A stretch of 8,243 nucleotides of DNA from contig DASUDX010000068.1 of assembly GCA_036275365.1 (NCBI GenBank), positions 1-8,243 of the forward strand. Reading direction: 5' to 3'. The notes under the pieces were generated by a model. That model saw only the letters and a program-made list of their open reading frames with translations, ran no database searches and was not told the origin of the DNA. A program made the position numbers and the translations under genes. This document shows, one piece after another, positions 5,597-8,243 of this stretch. How positions within the stretch are numbered: position 1 is the stretch's first letter; every line of letters begins with the position of its first letter. Origin of the DNA: DASUDX01 sp036275365. GTDB taxonomy: Bacteria > Pseudomonadota > Gammaproteobacteria > Nevskiales > Nevskiaceae.

Positions 5597-7258
5597 TCAG
5601 AGCAGCAGGCGGCGCAGATCGCCGAGCAGCTGGGTGAGCAGCACCATGAAGCGGGCTGCGTAGGCACCGTCGATCACCCGGTGGTCGTAGGACAGCGACA
5701 GCGGACAGAGCAGGCGCGGCTGGAAGGCCGCGCCGTCCCAGACCGGCTTCATCTGCGCCTTGGAGACGCCGAGGATGCCGACTTCCGGTGCGTTGACGAT
5801 CGGCGTGAAATGGCTGCCGCCGATGCCGCCGAGGCTGGAGACGGAGAAGCAGCCGCCGCGCATCTCGTCGGGCTTGAGCTTGCCCTCGCGGGCCTTCCTG
5901 GCGAGCTCGGCGGTTTCCTGGGCCAGCTGCAGCAGGCCCTTGTTCCAGACATCGCGCACCACCGGCACCACCAGACCATGAGGGGTGTCGGCGGCAAAGC
6001 CGAGATGGCAGTAGCCCTTGAGGATCAGCGCCTCGCCGTCCGGTGCCAGCGAGCTGTTGAACTCCGGGTACTGGCGCAGCGCCACCGACACCGCCTTGAG
6101 CACGAAGGGCAGCAGGGTCAGCTTCACCCCGCCGGACTCGCCCTGGGCCTTGCGGAAGCGCTCCAGCTCGGTGATGTCGGCCTCGTCGAACTGGGTGACA
6201 TGGGGCACATTGAGCCAGGCGCGGTGCAGATGCGCGGCGGAGAGCTTGCGGATGCGGGCGAGCTCGCGGCGCTCGATGGGACCGTACTGGCTGAAGTCCT
6301 GCACCGGGATCGGCGGAATGCCCGCAGCCGCGCTGCCTGCTGCGGGGCTTGCGGCCGGGCGGGCCAGCCGCTGGCGCACATGGGCATGCAGATCCTCCAG
6401 CGTGATGCGGCCGCGCGGACCGCTGCCGCTGACCTCGCTGATCGCCACGCCCAGCTGGCGGGCCAGCTTGCGGCTGGCCGGACCGGCATAGGCTGCGGCC
6501 GGGCGGGCGGGCGGCGCCATGACCGCAGGGGGCGCTGCTGCCGCGGCCGGTGATGCGGCGGCGGCCGTCACTGCAGGCGCCACGGCCGGTGCCGGAGTGG
6601 CCGCCGGTGCGGCCGGGGCCGCGGCGGGTGCCGATCCCCCGCTGCCCTCCAGCTCGGCAATCAGATCGCCCGGGCTGACCCGGTCACCCACCTTCAGGCG
6701 CAGACCGCGGATCACCCCGGCCGCCGGTGCGGGCACCGGCATGGTGGCCTTGTCCGATTCCAGCACCAGCAGTTCCTGCTCGGCGCGCACCGTCTCGCCC
6801 TCGGCCACCAGCAGCTCGATCACCGGTACCTCGCGGTGTCCGCCGAGATCGGGCACGGTCAGCGGCTGGCGCTGGCCGGCGGACGCCGACTGCGGCGCCG
6901 GCGCGGGGGGCGGCGCGGAGGTCGGCGCCGGGTTCGGTACGGGGGCCGCGGGCGCGGCAGGGGCCGCGGTGGTGGGGGCCGCCGCCGGCGGGGCCGGCGC
7001 TGGCGCCGTGGCCTCGGCGGCCAGTTCGATCTGGCCGATGGTCTGACCGCTGGAGAGCCGATCGCCCACCTTCACATCCAGGCGCGCCAGCCGCCCGCTG
7101 GCCGGCGCCGGAATCGGCATGGTGGCCTTGTCGGACTCCAGCACCAGCAGCTCCTGCTCGGCGCTGAGGGTATCGCCCACCGCCACCAGCAGCTCGATGA
7201 TGGGAACATTCTCGGCGCCACCCAGATCGGGGACGCGAATCTCGATCAGGCGGCTCAT
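5597..7258 (-). CDS. aceF: Pyruvate dehydrogenase E2, dihydrolipoyllysine acetyltransferase
   Basis: 553 residues. This is the core enzyme of the cytoplasmic pyruvate dehydrogenase complex; it moves the acetyl group from E1 to CoA through a lipoyl arm. Domains in order: lipoyl domain 1 (about 3-78, lipoylated Lys44 in ESDKATMP), an Ala/Pro linker (82-130), lipoyl domain 2 (about 132-205, Lys170 in the same motif), a second Ala/Pro linker (206-256), the peripheral subunit-binding domain (about 258-297, ASRKLARQLG ... GSGPRGRITLEDL), a third linker, and the acetyltransferase domain (about 325-553) with active-site His526 in SYDHRVIDGA. The start at 7258 fits the conserved opening IRVPDLGG and lies one base after the aceE stop (TGAGATG), so translation is probably coupled. 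E. coli AceF has three lipoyl domains; two, as here, is common in other proteobacteria. The E3 gene (lpd) does not follow directly. Confidence 0.97.
   Translation of the reverse strand: MSRLIEIRVPDLGGAENVPIIELLVAVGDTLSAEQELLVLESDKATMPIPAPASGRLARLDVKVGDRLSSGQTIGQIELAAEATAPAPAPPAAAPTTAAPAAPAAPVPNPAPTSAPPPAPAPQSASAGQRQPLTVPDLGGHREVPVIELLVAEGETVRAEQELLVLESDKATMPVPAPAAGVIRGLRLKVGDRVSPGDLIAELEGSGGSAPAAAPAAPAATPAPAVAPAVTAAAASPAAAAAPPAVMAPPARPAAAYAGPASRKLARQLGVAISEVSGSGPRGRITLEDLHAHVRQRLARPAASPAAGSAAAGIPPIPVQDFSQYGPIERRELARIRKLSAAHLHRAWLNVPHVTQFDEADITELERFRKAQGESGGVKLTLLPFVLKAVSVALRQYPEFNSSLAPDGEALILKGYCHLGFAADTPHGLVVPVVRDVWNKGLLQLAQETAELARKAREGKLKPDEMRGGCFSVSSLGGIGGSHFTPIVNAPEVGILGVSKAQMKPVWDGAAFQPRLLCPLSLSYDHRVIDGAYAARFMVLLTQLLGDLRRLLL
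6738..7164 (-). repeat. Direct repeat within aceF coding the two lipoyl motifs
   Basis: The 49-base blocks 6738-6786 and 7116-7164 differ at only 3 positions. Each encodes the AEQELLVLESDKATMP stretch around a lipoylated lysine. The two lipoyl domains also match along most of their length at protein level (VPDLGG, VP-IELLVA, KVGDR-S-G). This reflects duplication of the lipoyl domain, with DNA-level similarity kept highest at the modification site. Confidence 0.85.
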
Positions 7259-7259
7259 C

Positions 7260-8243
7260 TCAGCGCTTCCAGGGAGCGGCGCGCTCGGGGCGCAGACCGT
7301 AGATCTTGATCGCCTGGGCCACCCGCTCGGCCGGCAGGCTGCCGTCGTCGGCCAGGGCCTTGAGCGCCCGCACGGTGACCCAGCGGCGGTCGACCTCGAA
7401 GAAGTCGCGCAGGGCCGGGCGGTTGTCGGAGCGGCCGAAGCCATCGGTGCCGAGCACGTGGTAGTCGGTGGGCACATAGGGGCGGATCTGCTCGGCGTAG
7501 GCGCGCACCCAGTCGGTGGCGGCCACCGCCGGGCCGGTCATCCCGCCCAGGCATTCCTGCACATAGCTCTGCCGCGGCTTGGCCTGGGGGTGCAGCAGGT
7601 TCCAGCGCTCGACCTCCTGGCCATCGCGGGCGAGCTCGGTGAAGCTCGGCACGCTCCAGACATCGCTGGTCACGCCCCAGTCGGCCTTGAGCAGCTCGCC
7701 CGCGGCGATCACCTCGCGCAGGATCGAGCCGGAGCCGAGCAGCTGCACATGGGCTTTCGCCGGCTTGTCCTCGCTGCGCAGCAGATACATGCCGCGGACG
7801 ATGCCGGTCTCCACCCCGGCCGGCATCGCCGGGTGCAGATGGTTCTCGTTGTAAATGGTCAGGTAGTAGTAGACATCCTCCTGATCCACATACATCGCCC
7901 GCATGCCGTGCTGGATGATCACCGCCAGCTCGTAGGCGAAGGCGGGATCGTAGGAGCGGCAGTTGGGTACCACGCTGCTGAACACATGGCTGTGGCCGTC
8001 CTCGTGCTGCAGCCCCTCGCCGTTGAGCGTGGTGCGGCCGGCGGTGGCGCCCATCAGGAAGCCGCGCGCGCGCATGTCACCGGCCGCCCAGGCGAGATCG
8101 GCGATGCGCTGGAAGCCGAACATCGAGTAGTAGGTGTAGAAGGGAATCATCGGCACGCCGTAGTTAGCGTAGGCCGTGCCTGCGGCGGTGAACGATCCCA
8201 TCGAACCCGCTTCGGTAATGCCTTCTTCGAGAATCTGCCCGTT
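7260..8243 (-). CDS. aceE: Pyruvate dehydrogenase E1, homodimeric type (C-terminal part only)
   Basis: The frame is open to the right edge; about 327 C-terminal residues of a protein usually near 890 long are present. E1 uses thiamine diphosphate to decarboxylate pyruvate and acetylate the lipoyl arm of E2. Recognisable AceE blocks are NGQILEEGITEAGSMGSF at the edge, PMIPFYTYYSMFGFQRIADL, GRTTLNGEGLQHEDGHSH with its conserved histidines, DVYYYLTIYNENHLHPAMP, VQLLGSGSILREV, SFTELARDGQEVERWNLLHP, and YHVLGTDGFGRSDNR near the end. A Met codon at 8201 lies inside the conserved EAGSMGSF block and is not the start. The product ends PERAAPWKR, and its stop is one base from the aceF start. Confidence 0.97.
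   Translation of the reverse strand, partial: NGQILEEGITEAGSMGSFTAAGTAYANYGVPMIPFYTYYSMFGFQRIADLAWAAGDMRARGFLMGATAGRTTLNGEGLQHEDGHSHVFSSVVPNCRSYDPAFAYELAVIIQHGMRAMYVDQEDVYYYLTIYNENHLHPAMPAGVETGIVRGMYLLRSEDKPAKAHVQLLGSGSILREVIAAGELLKADWGVTSDVWSVPSFTELARDGQEVERWNLLHPQAKPRQSYVQECLGGMTGPAVAATDWVRAYAEQIRPYVPTDYHVLGTDGFGRSDNRPALRDFFEVDRRWVTVRALKALADDGSLPAERVAQAIKIYGLRPERAAPWKR

Noticed and set aside
7259..7477. An N-terminal extension of AceF to 7477
   Set aside because: It would overlap the end of aceE in another frame; the conserved lipoyl domain starts directly after the ATG at 7258.

Overview
This is a GC-rich bacterial window, and the reading frames show strong G/C bias at third codon positions. 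The pyruvate dehydrogenase genes are of the homodimeric-E1 (AceE) type with a two-lipoyl-domain E2. Together with CadC/ToxR-like winged-helix regulators fused to kinases, this suggests a high-GC gammaproteobacterium, perhaps of the Xanthomonadales (Lysobacterales) or a nearby lineage. The placement is an inference from protein style, not a computed result. I see no RNA gene, insertion sequence or CRISPR array, and no gene-free stretch longer than about 135 bases.

Left half (1-4358): a signalling/regulatory island. On the minus strand, a gene starting from GTG at 2974 encodes an 866-residue protein. It has a winged-helix DNA-binding domain, an apparently active Ser/Thr protein kinase, one transmembrane helix and a TPR-rich C-terminal half. 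It is followed after 57 bases, in the same direction, by a small gene cut by the window edge. That product has an N-terminal half resembling NHLP/Nif11-type peptide leaders and a Cys/Pro-rich tail, so it may be a ribosomally made peptide precursor. Diverging from the kinase gene across a 133-base gap is a paralogue of 416 residues. It keeps the winged-helix domain and the outline of the kinase fold but has lost every catalytic residue I can align (a pseudokinase), and it has no membrane helix. The gap between the pair carries three tandem 11-base direct repeats with a GTCA core, the geometry used by PhoB/OmpR-type winged-helix proteins.

Right half (4313-8243): a minus-strand metabolic block. 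In transcription order it holds the 3' part of aceE (pyruvate dehydrogenase E1), aceF (E2, dihydrolipoyl acetyltransferase) one base later, a short probable lipoprotein of unknown role 14 bases later, and a PhzF-family enzyme after an 88-base gap containing a strong GC-rich hairpin. The end of the PhzF gene overlaps the end of the pseudokinase gene tail to tail by 46 bases.

Working together: AceE and AceF convert pyruvate to acetyl-CoA as parts of one complex; the E3 gene is not directly downstream. The regulatory island is the part worth following up. A membrane-anchored DNA-binding kinase, a soluble DNA-binding pseudokinase sharing its promoter region, and a peptide-precursor-like gene behind the kinase could form one signalling unit. 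That link is a hypothesis from gene order and domain content.
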